Shown: positions 35,943-44,270 of the stretch, one piece after another
How the letters are laid out: the number at the start of each line of letters is the position of its first letter
How positions within the stretch are numbered: the stretch's first letter is position 1
NCBI GenBank assembly: GCA_000961595.1
Contig: LADO01000039.1
Span: 1-64,000, forward strand
Length of the DNA stretch: 64,000 nucleotides
Reading direction: 5' to 3'
DNA from: Peptococcaceae bacterium BRH_c4b
GTDB lineage: Bacteria > Bacillota > Desulfotomaculia > Desulfotomaculales > Desulfocucumaceae
Notes under the pieces: model-generated
Database searches by the model: none
Told to the model about the DNA's origin: nothing
The model's input: only the letters and a program-made list of their open reading frames with translations
Program-made: the position numbers and the translations under genes

Positions 35943-35969
35943 AAAACCGCCCGGGATGGGGCGGTTTTA
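35943..35969 (-). terminator. terminator of the 36-residue membrane peptide gene
   Basis: AAAACCGCC and GGCGGTTTT form a stem followed by T residues on the minus strand, 15 bases past the small gene's stop. Confidence 0.8.
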
Positions 35970-35983
35970 ATCATCATCTGTAT

Positions 35984-36094
35984 TTACAGGTGGGCTGCAG
36001 TAATGAAAGGCAGGTTGATGGTGAGCATGGCCAGCACAAATACCAGACTGAGTAATGCCAGCAACGAGAACGGGGAATTATCATCATCTTTCAT
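35984..36094 (-). CDS. 36-residue single-pass membrane peptide
   Basis: The product begins MKDDDNSPFSLLALLSLVFV and continues through LAMLTINLPF to a short Thr/Ala/His end. An acidic head is followed by one strong membrane helix. A GGGAGTGG site precedes the ATG and a clean terminator follows the stop, both of which argue for a real gene. No family is recognised. Similar short peptides act on membrane complexes or in sporulation, but nothing here fixes a role. Confidence 0.65.
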   Translation of the reverse strand: MKDDDNSPFSLLALLSLVFVLAMLTINLPFITAAHL

Positions 36095-36208
36095 AAAGCA
36101 CCACTCCCAAAATATATGTTTGGCTAATTATAGTGAAAGTTTCTTAAAATACCCTGAAAATCAAAATATTTTTTAATACTTATTTTTTATGTCAAGAAAA
36201 AATTTGCT

Positions 36209-36877
36209 CTAACCGCCAAGGGTTATGTCCTGGGTTTCATACCATTTGAGCGCCTGGTACAGGTGCTCCGGCTGAAAATCCGGCCACATATCATCGATCA
36301 CGAACATGTCGGCATATATGGACTGAACCGGCAAAAACCCGCTGAGCCTTCTCCTGGCGCCCCAGCGAATAATCAGGTCGATGCGAGAAATGTCCCTGGA
36401 AGCCAGGCCATCCAGAAAATTTCCGACATTTTCGGTGGACGGGCCGGTCTCGAAGGCATGCTTGAGATCCCACTTCCACCCATAATTAACCAGGAAATTT
36501 ATTTTTAGCAATCCCCTGCCGAAGTGATACCTTTTTGTAAAAGGCAGCAATTCCCTGGGAAACATCGGGGAAGAGGTGTCACCTATAACCAGCAGTGACG
36601 CATCCCTGTCAGCAAGAAGCTTAACGGCGTCCACGCAGGCTTTTTGGAAAGCCTTTCTCTGCACGGAGGGGCGCTTGGTATTATCCTGAGTGAAACCATA
36701 AAAAGTTAGTTCATCAATCCCCAACTCAAGGCACATTTCATACAACATCAGGCCCGGGTCAAGACCCCTGTCATACCCCTCTTCCCTGGCCAGTCCCCTA
36801 TCCACGGCCCAGCGCCTGTTGCCGTCAGGAATAACACCTATATGTTTCGGTACCCTGCTAAATTTCCGCTTCTCCAT
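36209..36877 (-). CDS. cis-prenyltransferase (undecaprenyl diphosphate synthase family, divergent)
   Basis: This is a 222-residue protein. VIPDGNRRWAVDRGL is the diphosphate-binding loop with the essential Asp, then EEGYDRG and LTFYGFTQDNTKRP. RIDLIIRWGARRRLSGFLP is the second substrate block. The family is usually near 250 residues; some C-terminal sequence is reduced. Housekeeping uppS normally lies with cdsA and frr, so this is probably a second copy with its own product length. Confidence 0.87.
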   Translation of the reverse strand: MEKRKFSRVPKHIGVIPDGNRRWAVDRGLAREEGYDRGLDPGLMLYEMCLELGIDELTFYGFTQDNTKRPSVQRKAFQKACVDAVKLLADRDASLLVIGDTSSPMFPRELLPFTKRYHFGRGLLKINFLVNYGWKWDLKHAFETGPSTENVGNFLDGLASRDISRIDLIIRWGARRRLSGFLPVQSIYADMFVIDDMWPDFQPEHLYQALKWYETQDITLGG

Positions 36878-36919
36878 TTATTCACGTCTCCATGTCACCA
36901 TCCAGTTGCCAGGCACAGG

Positions 36920-37939
36920 CTAGTTTCTTGACCCGATAGTCTCCAACTGGTCCAAAAGTTCCTTTTCCCCGGCTGTCCAGAGGCAGTATAGGGCAAGAGC
37001 CAGGTTAAAGAGGGCAAAGGCAAGATACATCGTATTATACGAACCCATATTGAAAGCCAGATACAGAGCAGCCATTATTACCGAGGCTGTTAAATAACTT
37101 ATACCCTTTTTTCTGCCACTCAATGCCTCTCTAAACATCCTTTTTCGGTTAAGGTGGCCGGGTGCTACTTTCATCTGTTCCGGCTTGCTACCTTCAACGC
37201 TGAAAATTTCATGTCCAGCCTGTCTGGCCAGTTCCACCAGCTTAACCACATTTACCAGCCGAATGGCATAGCCCTTGCCGGTCTCCAGGGCTACACTTCC
37301 GGCTTCTTCAGAAAATTCACCGGTGCTAATCATAATCCCACTGCGAAGCCCCGACCTTTCTATCTCCCCGATAAACGACAACACCTGCTCCGGGCCGGTC
37401 TCCTTACTGTCACCGCCCGGCAAATCAGTGTTAATAACCACCGGGATACCATTGCAAACTGCACGCAGGGAGATATCCCTCCGCTCAAGGTCTTCCGCCC
37501 GAACAGCATGTACATCACTGCAATAGGGCAGACCGCACATTATCTGGCGGACCAATTCGGTAAACTGATCCGGACTGGTCATACCCTGAATTTTAGCCAG
37601 AGCCTCTTTTCCGGCCAGCCATATCCTTCTGTGTAAAATATAAATATTTTTTTTCCTGGTTTTAATTACATTAGCGATAATAACCTCTACCGCCCACAAG
37701 GGCAACGCGTAAATCAACGCCTTTACCGGGTTTCCCACTGCACCCTGGATAAAAAGCAGGGTCAGCAGCATGGTCACCATCAGTGTTCCATAAAAATCAA
37801 TCCGGCGGGCCAGCCGGTTCCTGCCGTCGTCAGCTGGCTTAATATAATAGCGCATCAGCCTGCCGGTGCGCCTTTTTTTTCGCCATCCATCCAATTCAAG
37901 ACTAAACAGCCTTTTACCAGCCCGGTATAAACCTGTCAC
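36920..37939 (-). CDS. membrane protein with Mrr-like restriction-endonuclease-fold domain
   Basis: This is a 339-residue protein. Two membrane helices lie near residues 50-90, then a soluble part with TSPDQFTELVRQIMCGLPYC, then GIPVVINTDLPGG, then GLRSGIMISTGEFSEEAGSV resembles the Mrr/DUF2034 catalytic fold. Two further membrane helices lie near 290-330. Such membrane-anchored Mrr-like proteins are of uncertain function. Not all PD-(D/E)XK residues could be placed. Confidence 0.65.
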   Translation of the reverse strand: MTGLYRAGKRLFSLELDGWRKKRRTGRLMRYYIKPADDGRNRLARRIDFYGTLMVTMLLTLLFIQGAVGNPVKALIYALPLWAVEVIIANVIKTRKKNIYILHRRIWLAGKEALAKIQGMTSPDQFTELVRQIMCGLPYCSDVHAVRAEDLERRDISLRAVCNGIPVVINTDLPGGDSKETGPEQVLSFIGEIERSGLRSGIMISTGEFSEEAGSVALETGKGYAIRLVNVVKLVELARQAGHEIFSVEGSKPEQMKVAPGHLNRKRMFREALSGRKKGISYLTASVIMAALYLAFNMGSYNTMYLAFALFNLALALYCLWTAGEKELLDQLETIGSRN

Positions 37940-37971
37940 CGATAAACACCCCCGTTTAATTGTTTCTTAGA

Positions 37972-38047
37972 TTGGGGACATTCCTTCTCGCATCTGTTAA
38001 TAAAGAAGGACTTTATCCTAACCAAAGAAGGTGTGTCCCCTTTCCTT
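37972..38047. repeat. GGGGACA-type palindromic repeat, copy 1
   Basis: TTGGGGACATTCC stands at one end and GGTGTGTCCCCTTT at the other, as imperfect terminal inverted repeats around a 40-bp core. The same ends occur at 44131-44187 and, reversed, at 51304-51360. It resembles a small MITE or REP element. Confidence 0.75.
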
Positions 38048-38150
38048 ACTAATTATTCCCACTATGCTATGAATAATACTCCAGTGAATATGTCGGTATA
38101 AAAAGCAGCCAACTATTAAAACTAAGCATAATGACCAGGAGGTGTGGTGT

Positions 38151-38708
38151 TTGGACATTGATGGCAGCGAAATGCAATCGGGGTTCAGAAAACTTGACCA
38201 CGTAATAGAAGTGTACGGACAAAAACCGGGGCAACTGATTAGGGTGCTGCAGGGCGCCCAGGAAATTTTCGGCTATTTACCAGAGGAAGTACAAACATAT
38301 ATAGCAGGCAAAATGAACTTACCCGTGAGCGAGGTCAACGGGGTGGTTACTTTTTACTCCCTTTTCAGTACTCAACCCATAGGGAAAAATGCTATCAACG
38401 TCTGCCTGGGAACCGCCTGCTACGTTCAGGGCGCGGCAGGGGTACTGGAGGACTTCAGGCGGGAACTGGAACTTAAAGACGGCGATACCACGGAAGACGG
38501 TCTTTTTACCGTGAAAAGCACCCGCTGCATAGGAGCCTGCGGGCTGGCCCCTGTACTTACGGTAAACGATCATGTACACGGCAAGTTGAGCCGCAAAGAT
38601 GTGAGTAAGATACTGCGCAAATACAGGCGGGAGGCGGAGGTAAAAAGAGATGATCAAGACTATGCAGGACTTGCAGGAGATCAGGAACAGCTTCCTGCCG
38701 GACCTTGA
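38151..38708 (+). CDS. NuoE-like [2Fe-2S] subunit of NADH-dependent oxidoreductase
   Basis: This is a 185-residue protein of the 24-kDa NADH dehydrogenase/HndA type. Cys ligands are in NVCLGTACYVQGA and STRCIGACGLAPV. AGGAGG (38137-38142) lies eight bases before TTG 38151; the GTG at 38142 overlaps this site and is unlikely. It overlaps the next gene by 59 bases, a long overlap. The two form an electron-transfer module to NAD(P). Confidence 0.9.
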   Translation: MDIDGSEMQSGFRKLDHVIEVYGQKPGQLIRVLQGAQEIFGYLPEEVQTYIAGKMNLPVSEVNGVVTFYSLFSTQPIGKNAINVCLGTACYVQGAAGVLEDFRRELELKDGDTTEDGLFTVKSTRCIGACGLAPVLTVNDHVHGKLSRKDVSKILRKYRREAEVKRDDQDYAGLAGDQEQLPAGP

Positions 38709-40524
38709 AGTCAGGCTGGGGAAAAAGGACTCCGCTCAGGAATACCAGGTGATGGTCTGCACCGGTACCGGATGTTCTTCCTCCGGGAGTCACCCCCTGA
38801 TTAAAGAATTGGAAGAAAGTATAGCAAGTTCGGATTTAAATGAACGGGTCAGGGTCTTTAAAACGGGGTGTTTCGGTTTTTGCAAACTGGGGCCGATTGT
38901 GGTTGTTCATCCGGGAAACGTATTCTACTGCCTGGTGGAGCAAAAGGATATCGCTGAACTTATGGAGGAACATTTCGACAGGGGCAGGATTGTTGAAAGG
39001 CTGCTCTACCAGGAACCCGCCAGCGGGGTACGGAAAAAAAGGCTGCAGGACATTCATTTCTTCAATGCCCAGCAAAGGGTGGCGCTGCGCAACTGCGGGC
39101 TGATCAACCCCGAGAATATCAAAGAATACATAGCCACCGGGGGATATTTCGCCCTGGCGGATGTGCTGGCCAAAGGAGAGCCGGAATGGGTTATAGACGC
39201 CGTGAAACGCTCAGGATTAAGGGGACGCGGCGGCGGCGGCTTCCCGACCAGCAAAAAGTGGGAGGCCGCAGCCCTGGCGGAAGGCTCTCCCAAATATGTG
39301 GTGTGTAACGCCGATGAGGGCGATCCGGGAGCCTTTATGGACAGGAGCATTCTGGAAGGGGACCCTCACAGCGTACTGGAGGCCATGACCATTGCTGGTT
39401 TTGCCGTGGGGGCGGATGAAGGCTACATTTATGTCCGGGCCGAATACCCCATTGCCGTGAACAGGCTGGAACATGCCATCCGCCAGTCCCGGGAAGCCGG
39501 CCTACTGGGCAAAAACATACTGGGTTCCGGTTTCAGCTTTGATATTGACCTGCGACTGGGGGCAGGGGCTTTTGTCTGCGGAGAGGAAACCGCCCTGCTG
39601 CGTTCCGCCACCGGCCAGAGGGGAGAGCCCATGCCCAGGCCTCCTTACCCCGCCCAGTGCGGCTTATGGGGTCAACCCACTCTGTTAAGCAATGTAGAAA
39701 CCTTTACCAATATACCGTCCATATTTCGCCACGGCCCCGCATGGTATGCCGCCATGGGCACGGAGTCCAGCAAAGGCACCAAAGTTTTTTCCCTGGCCGG
39801 CAAGATTGTAAATACCGGACTGATCGAGGTGCCCATGGGAACCACCCTGCGCCAAATTATATTCGACATCGGTGGGGGAATACCGAATGGCAAAAAATTC
39901 AAGGCAGTACAAACCGGAGGTCCCTCCGGCGGTGTTATACCAGAAAAACATCTGGATACTCCCATTGACTATGAGTCGCTGAAAGCCATAGGCTCTATGA
40001 TGGGGTCCGGTGGTTTAATCGTCCTGGATGAGGACGACTGCATGGTGGACATAGCTAAATTTTATTTGCAATTCAGCCAGGACGAATCATGCGGCAAATG
40101 CACCCCCTGCCGGGTGGGCACCAAGCGCATGCTGGAAATGCTGGAGAGAATAACCGGGGGTAAGGGCACACTAGAGGAACTTGACGAACTGCAAGATCTG
40201 GCCCGGGAGGTGATGGACGCTTCTCTGTGCGGACTGGGCCAGACGGCCCCCAACCCGGTGCTATCCACCATCAAATATTTTAGAGACGAGTATGAGGCCC
40301 ATATTTTACATAAAAATTGCCCGGCTGGAGTGTGCCGGGCGTTACTGGATTACACCGTGGATGAGGAAAAATGCATTTCCTGCGGACTTTGCGCCCGGGC
40401 CTGTGTGGCCGAGGCTATCAGCGGGGATAAAAAGGGGCAGCCCTATTTTATCGACCGCCAGAAGTGCCTGAAATGCGGGGTATGCCAGGCCAAATGCCCG
40501 AAAGAAGCGATATATGTTTCGTAA
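38650..40524 (+). CDS. NuoF-like flavin/Fe-S subunit with two extra [4Fe-4S] sites
   Basis: This is a 624-residue protein. A thioredoxin-like [2Fe-2S] domain comes first (CTGTGCSSSGSHPL). The NADH/FMN domain follows with GLRGRGGGGFPTSKKWE and CNADEGDPGAFMDR, then the N3-type cluster ESCGKCTPCRVGTKRM. The C-terminus adds CISCGLCARACVAEAIS and CLKCGVCQAKCPKEAI. This HydB/HndC-type subunit is used by bifurcating hydrogenases and formate dehydrogenases, but no catalytic partner gene is adjacent, so its partner is elsewhere or it acts as an NADH:ferredoxin module (inference). Confidence 0.93.
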   Translation: MIKTMQDLQEIRNSFLPDLEVRLGKKDSAQEYQVMVCTGTGCSSSGSHPLIKELEESIASSDLNERVRVFKTGCFGFCKLGPIVVVHPGNVFYCLVEQKDIAELMEEHFDRGRIVERLLYQEPASGVRKKRLQDIHFFNAQQRVALRNCGLINPENIKEYIATGGYFALADVLAKGEPEWVIDAVKRSGLRGRGGGGFPTSKKWEAAALAEGSPKYVVCNADEGDPGAFMDRSILEGDPHSVLEAMTIAGFAVGADEGYIYVRAEYPIAVNRLEHAIRQSREAGLLGKNILGSGFSFDIDLRLGAGAFVCGEETALLRSATGQRGEPMPRPPYPAQCGLWGQPTLLSNVETFTNIPSIFRHGPAWYAAMGTESSKGTKVFSLAGKIVNTGLIEVPMGTTLRQIIFDIGGGIPNGKKFKAVQTGGPSGGVIPEKHLDTPIDYESLKAIGSMMGSGGLIVLDEDDCMVDIAKFYLQFSQDESCGKCTPCRVGTKRMLEMLERITGGKGTLEELDELQDLAREVMDASLCGLGQTAPNPVLSTIKYFRDEYEAHILHKNCPAGVCRALLDYTVDEEKCISCGLCARACVAEAISGDKKGQPYFIDRQKCLKCGVCQAKCPKEAIYVS

Positions 40525-40527
40525 AAA

Positions 40528-40592
40528 TAGGGGTCAGGCTATTAACATATTAACTTATTATGAACATTGGATATGTTAATAGCCTGACCCCA
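40528..40592 (+). repeat. TAGGGGTCAGGC inverted repeat after nuoF
   Basis: Arms beginning GGGGTCAGGCTATTAACATA pair exactly with the distal GCCTGACCCC end, forming a hairpin of about 20 bp. It starts four bases after the nuoF stop. The TAGGGGTCAGGC end matches the repeats at the stops of ahbC and the GNAT gene. Confidence 0.75.
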
Positions 40593-40661
40593 TCTGAGCT
40601 TATTAACAATATCTATGAGTAATACCTAGGCGCAAAATAATTGTTATGAATAATTGAGTGA

Positions 40662-40883
40662 TTACTTAATCATAGTAATTGCCTTTGCCGGACAAACTCT
40701 TTGACATTCCCCACAACCGGTACACATTGACATTATGACAGGTTTAATCCTCCCCTTGGCCACTTCAGCATAAGGGCTTAATACCAATAGAACTCCGCTC
40801 CGGCAAGCATCGATACATTTCAAACAATCAAGGGCATTAATACATTTGTTACGATCAATCTTTATATTCAGCATGATTACCAC
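40662..40883 (-). CDS. small ferredoxin-type 4Fe-4S protein
   Basis: This is a 73-residue protein with two clusters' worth of Cys: KCINALDCLKCIDAC near the start and MCTGCGECQRVCPAKAI near the end. Spacing in the first is irregular for a classical 2[4Fe-4S] ferredoxin. It overlaps the upstream Fe-S protein gene by seven bases, so the two are coexpressed. Confidence 0.87.
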   Translation of the reverse strand: MVIMLNIKIDRNKCINALDCLKCIDACRSGVLLVLSPYAEVAKGRIKPVIMSMCTGCGECQRVCPAKAITMIK

Positions 40884-41698
40884 ACTCCTGCCAATTCGGG
40901 TAATTGGTTTCTATCATTTAAGGTAATAGCTTCCTTATTGCAAGCGCTACGGCATACTCCGCACCCATAACACTTCATGGGATTGATATAACACTTCAGG
41001 TTTGAAGAGGAGAATTCAATAGCTCCAAACTGGCATAACTTCTGACAACTCCTGCAGCCAACACATTGGTCAAGGTCAATCTCGGCGACATACTCTCCTT
41101 TAAACATTATCTGCATCAAATCCGCAGTCACCTGAATCCGGTATGCCAGGCAGTCGCGGTCACAATTACAAATGCCGCCGATAAAAGGAGTCTTAAAAGT
41201 CCATATGGAATGAATCAAACCCTCTTGATCAAATTTTCGCAGAAGTTTTTTTGCCTCATCACGGGTGAGCGTCTCAAGGTTCTCCTTTAAATGAGGATAA
41301 TCCCCCAAAATATCGCTTGGGCTTGGGTCCACACCGATAGCGAAACAGTAGCGTGCGTTCTTTTCGCCTCTGGTCAACCCCCTGCATATACAGGGTACCC
41401 TGGTTATAGACTGCATCATATCGATTATCATTTCGGCATCTTCCAAAGGGATTATCTGGCCGAAGTGGTTTTTTTTCATATGCGAAGTAGCCATTTTTCT
41501 AATGAAACCATATACTATGGATCTTTTCCTTTTAGCCGCGTCCAGCTTTATAATACCATTAAATTCCTTATGAAAATTAAGGAAAAAATCTTTCATAAAT
41601 TGCTCCACGTTATTCTGGGAATACAATTCCTTCGAATAATTTTTCATAACCTCATACCACTTTTTCCCCTCTCCGTGCTTAATACACAATTCGCACAT
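40877..41698 (-). CDS. multi-cluster 4Fe-4S protein
   Basis: This is a protein of about 273 residues. The N-terminus has a MCELCIKHG motif, the middle has Cys groups VPCICRGLTRGEKNARYCFA and GGICNCDRDCLAYRIQ, and the end is a typical ferredoxin pair, QCVGCRSCQKLCQFGAIEF and KCYGCGVCRSACNKEAITL. Such proteins occur in sulfate reducers and acetogens as electron carriers or reductase subunits; the partner is unknown. ATG 41698 is preferred over 41725. Confidence 0.83.
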   Translation of the reverse strand: MCELCIKHGEGKKWYEVMKNYSKELYSQNNVEQFMKDFFLNFHKEFNGIIKLDAAKRKRSIVYGFIRKMATSHMKKNHFGQIIPLEDAEMIIDMMQSITRVPCICRGLTRGEKNARYCFAIGVDPSPSDILGDYPHLKENLETLTRDEAKKLLRKFDQEGLIHSIWTFKTPFIGGICNCDRDCLAYRIQVTADLMQIMFKGEYVAEIDLDQCVGCRSCQKLCQFGAIEFSSSNLKCYINPMKCYGCGVCRSACNKEAITLNDRNQLPELAGVW

Positions 41699-41890
41699 GG
41701 ATAGTGTCCCCCTTTTTAATGGCAATTACCATCGATCAAAACAACTAAACAGAAGCCTTGTATTGCGCTATGAATTTAGAGATCTACAACTTTACTATCT
41801 TATGTTACTACACCTTCAAACATAATTCATTCCACCTGTTTCTTCACATTGCGACAATTTTTAAATACCATTTTTAAATAGTTAATAGGA

Positions 41891-42007
41891 CGTTACTGGA
41901 ATACACCGTGAATGAGGAAAAATGCATTTCCTGCGGACTGTGCGCTTGAGCCAGTGTGTCGTCGAGGCCATCAGCGGGGAGAAAAAGGAATCGCCCTATT
42001 TTATCGG
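41891..42007 (+). pseudogene. remnant of a second nuoF 3' end
   Basis: Bases 41891-42007 match nuoF positions 40340-40453 closely (CGTTACTGGA, then AATGCATTTCCTGCGGACT). The reading frame is broken: TGA replaces an Arg codon after the CISCGLCA segment. Only this C-terminal ferredoxin part is left. It is a decayed duplicate or paralogue, with ferredoxin genes between the two copies. Confidence 0.85.
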
Positions 42008-42057
42008 AAGAAGGATGGTTTATTACAGAGATGCTACAGTCTAGCGGTGATGGATGA

Positions 42058-42126
42058 GTTCGAGCTATACAGTCTGTTGATCCCCGACCTTCGAGGACGG
42101 GGTCTTACAGACTGTTAGCGAGATAA
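42058..42126. repeat. CAGCCTGT-type palindromic repeat, copy 1 (C family)
   Basis: ACAGTCTGT and ACAGACTGT enclose ATCCCCGACC/TTCGAGGACGGGG, a nested hairpin of about 45 bases ended by TAGCGAGATAA. Related copies are at 44202-44270 and 51362-51427. The outer arms covary (GTCTG here, GCCTG there). Confidence 0.85.
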
Positions 42127-42134
42127 AAGATTAT

Positions 42135-42497
42135 TTACGGAAGTTTAGAAATCTTTGTAAAGCAACAGAGAGGATAACAGGTTTTCGGGTAGTTTATAGC
42201 CAGCACTGCAAAGACCGGATCAATATTGTGCAGATAATACTGTATTTTTGAATCACTATAAAATGCATTGAAATCCAGACCGGTCCAGTAAATCCTGAAC
42301 AGTAACATATACCTGGTAAAAGAATTCAAAGCCATGTATTTTTCCATTTTGACTGTCGGCACTAATAACCGCTTATCATTTTTGGTGTACTCCACTGTAA
42401 GGAGCCCAACCTTCCTGGCCAAGTGAAAAAGCAGGTTTATTTCCGAATAGGCAGGCTGCATATATTTCGGACCATCCACATCCTTTGGCCTGGCCAT
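42135..42497 (-). CDS. unknown protein, possibly truncated
   Basis: This is a 120-residue product beginning MARPKDVDGPKYMQPAYSEI and containing a helical, aromatic-rich segment (SFTRYMLLFRIYWTGLDFNA). I do not recognise a family. The ending is short, Cys-rich and lies close to a palindromic repeat, which suggests loss of a longer C-terminus. The 42498-42645 stretch before it holds a possible promoter and no gene. Confidence 0.45.
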   Translation of the reverse strand: MARPKDVDGPKYMQPAYSEINLLFHLARKVGLLTVEYTKNDKRLLVPTVKMEKYMALNSFTRYMLLFRIYWTGLDFNAFYSDSKIQYYLHNIDPVFAVLAINYPKTCYPLCCFTKISKLP

Positions 42498-42645
42498 CAG
42501 GGCAACAATTTTCCTCCTGGGGTACCAGGTATCTAACTTATTAACTTATAAAATTATGGTTCTGGCCGGACATGGATGACATTATGCAAATTCAGATATT
42601 GCTTATATAATTAATATTGTATAATAATGACAGGAACACAAGGAA

Positions 42646-42885
42646 GTGATGATTATGCAAAACGACTCAAGAGAAAAAAGATTATTTATTAAAACCCAGC
42701 ATGCTATTAACAAACACGAATCTGCCATACTGAGGCAAAGGCAAAATACGGCGTTGGACAAAACCCGTAACGCCGCTCATATTTTAAAACATAAATATGG
42801 ATGCAGAAAAGTTATACTCTATGATCAGTCTATACCGGGCAGGGAAGAGTGGCACAAGGAACTGTTGGAACAAAATGGCTATTAA
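42646..42885 (+). pseudogene. MntA-type nucleotidyltransferase antitoxin remnant
   Basis: This is a 79-residue product. The part TRNAAHILKHKYGCRKVILY resembles the start of minimal nucleotidyltransferases (A-x-x-L-K-x-x-Y-G-x-K-x-V-x-L-F), but the following GS and D-x-D active site is missing. It ends by joining the HEPN-like fragment in another frame. It probably derives from an MntA/HepT toxin-antitoxin pair. Confidence 0.5.
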
Positions 42886-43111
42886 GATACCAGGCGTGCG
42901 CATAGCACTGCTTAACCCTGCCACTACAAAAAAGTTGCACGAATTAAGAAGCTTCCGGTACAGGTTCAGAAACGTATACGGCTATATGCTTGATTTTAAT
43001 AAATTAAAAGACTTATTGGCCATGCTGCCTGCAGCCCTCAGGGATATGCGCAGCGACCTGACTCTTTTCAGAAAAAAAATGCGTGAAATGTACGATTTGC
43101 CCGCTGATTAG
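42797..43111 (+). pseudogene. HEPN (HepT-like) toxin remnant
   Basis: The C-terminal part, PGVRIALLNPATTKKLHELR then SFRYRFRNVYGYMLDFNKLK, has the R-x4-H-like helix (here RYRFRNVY) of HepT-like proteins, with His replaced by Asn. The N-terminal helices are absent. With the preceding fragment it forms the debris of one MntA/HepT module after an internal deletion. Confidence 0.55.
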
Positions 43112-43872
43112 ACACTTACCGCCCCTTCAACGTCCCCGGCGGGGGTTTTTATTTCTCCCACCTTGAAATGGGAGGGCATGTCCACCATCAGGTATTTCCA
43201 TGTCTCCTCGGCATTGGTCCGCCAGTTGGTGGGGCAGGTGGACAGGGCCTCTACAAAGGAAAATCCTTTCCCCTCCAGCTGGTTCTGCAGCGCTTTTTTA
43301 ATCATTGATTTCAGCTGCCTCATATTGGTAACAGTCCCCCTTGACACATAGGCCCCCTCCCTGGTGATGGCCGCCACCATCTCCGGACCCTGCATGGGGT
43401 AGCCGGTTTTTAGCGGGTCCCTGCCGTAGGGGCTGGTTTCCGTCTTTTGGCCGGGCATGGTGGTGGGGGCCATTTGCCCTCCGGTCATGGCATATACAGT
43501 GTTGTTGGCCAGTAATACCGTTATTTTTTCATTGCGGGCGGCAGCGTTGACCAGATGCTGGGACCCGATGGCGTAGCCGCCCCCGTCCCCCATATAGGCG
43601 ACGCAGATTAATTCCGGCCTGGCCCTTTTGATCCCCGTCATCACCGGAGTTGTCCTGCCGTGGTGGGTCTGCACGCTATCCAGATTGAAAAAGTCCCAGG
43701 CTAACAGGGAGCAGCCTATATCGCAGCCAAAAACGGTGCGCTCCTGGATACCCAATTCGTCCACGGCCTCCCCCAGCGCCTTCAGCACCAGCCCATGCCC
43801 GCAGCCGGGGCAAAATTTGTGCGGCTTGGTCTCCACCCGCCAGGATTTCGGCATTACCGGTTGAGCTGCCAT
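43108..43872 (-). CDS. 2-oxoacid:ferredoxin oxidoreductase, TPP-binding beta subunit
   Basis: This is a 254-residue protein. HKFCPGCGHGLVLKALGEAV at the start, then GCDIGCSLLAWDFF, then the TPP motif MGDGGGYAIGSQHLVNAAARN and NNTVYAMTGGQMAPTTMPGQ. This is the KorB/PorB/VorB type that oxidises a 2-oxoacid and passes electrons to ferredoxin. ATG 43872 is preferred over 43911. No alpha, gamma or delta subunit gene is next to it; upstream there are only repeats. Confidence 0.9.
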   Translation of the reverse strand: MAAQPVMPKSWRVETKPHKFCPGCGHGLVLKALGEAVDELGIQERTVFGCDIGCSLLAWDFFNLDSVQTHHGRTTPVMTGIKRARPELICVAYMGDGGGYAIGSQHLVNAAARNEKITVLLANNTVYAMTGGQMAPTTMPGQKTETSPYGRDPLKTGYPMQGPEMVAAITREGAYVSRGTVTNMRQLKSMIKKALQNQLEGKGFSFVEALSTCPTNWRTNAEETWKYLMVDMPSHFKVGEIKTPAGDVEGAVSV

Positions 43873-44076
43873 ATGTAAACCCCCATAAAATAAGTTTTTC
43901 AGAAAAAACAATGCAGTGAAGGTAATTACTCCTCGACATCATTTTAATTTTTTGCCGATTATTGCCGCTTTATACAGAAAAACAGGCATCACAAAAGTGA
44001 GGCCTGTTAAATTCATCTTAAATCTCAAAACCTTAAAGGTTTTTCGCACTAATCAAACGATAAGTTCATTCGGCAA

Positions 44077-44270
44077 CGAATATAAGTGAGTCTTGGGTTC
44101 GGAAGGGGTTATTCCCCTACCGAACATACGTTGGGGACATTCCTCACCCCAAAGTCAGACTCTTATTAGAGGTGTGTCCCCTTTCCTTAAAAGCGAACTT
44201 AGTTCGAGCTTTACAGCCTGTTTATCCCCGACCTTCGAGGACGGGGTCTTACAGGCTGTTAGCGAGATAA
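44077..44270. repeat. 194-bp composite repeat B-A-C, copy 1
   Basis: It has three parts. B (44077-44125) contains the hairpin GTTCGGAAGGGG/CCCCTACCGAAC. A (44131-44187) is the GGGGACA element. C (44202-44270) is the CAGCCTGT hairpin. The same order and exactly the same total length occur at 51234-51427, but there A is inverted. The 43873-44297 gap between genes is filled by this and a further repeat. No gene is seen. Confidence 0.85.

Noticed and set aside
35937-36176. 79-residue open frame on the plus strand
   Set aside because: It starts in a terminator hairpin and runs antisense over the better-supported 36-residue gene.
41930-41960. TGA in the NuoF remnant as a selenocysteine codon
   Set aside because: It replaces an Arg codon, not a Cys codon, and the rest of the gene is missing.
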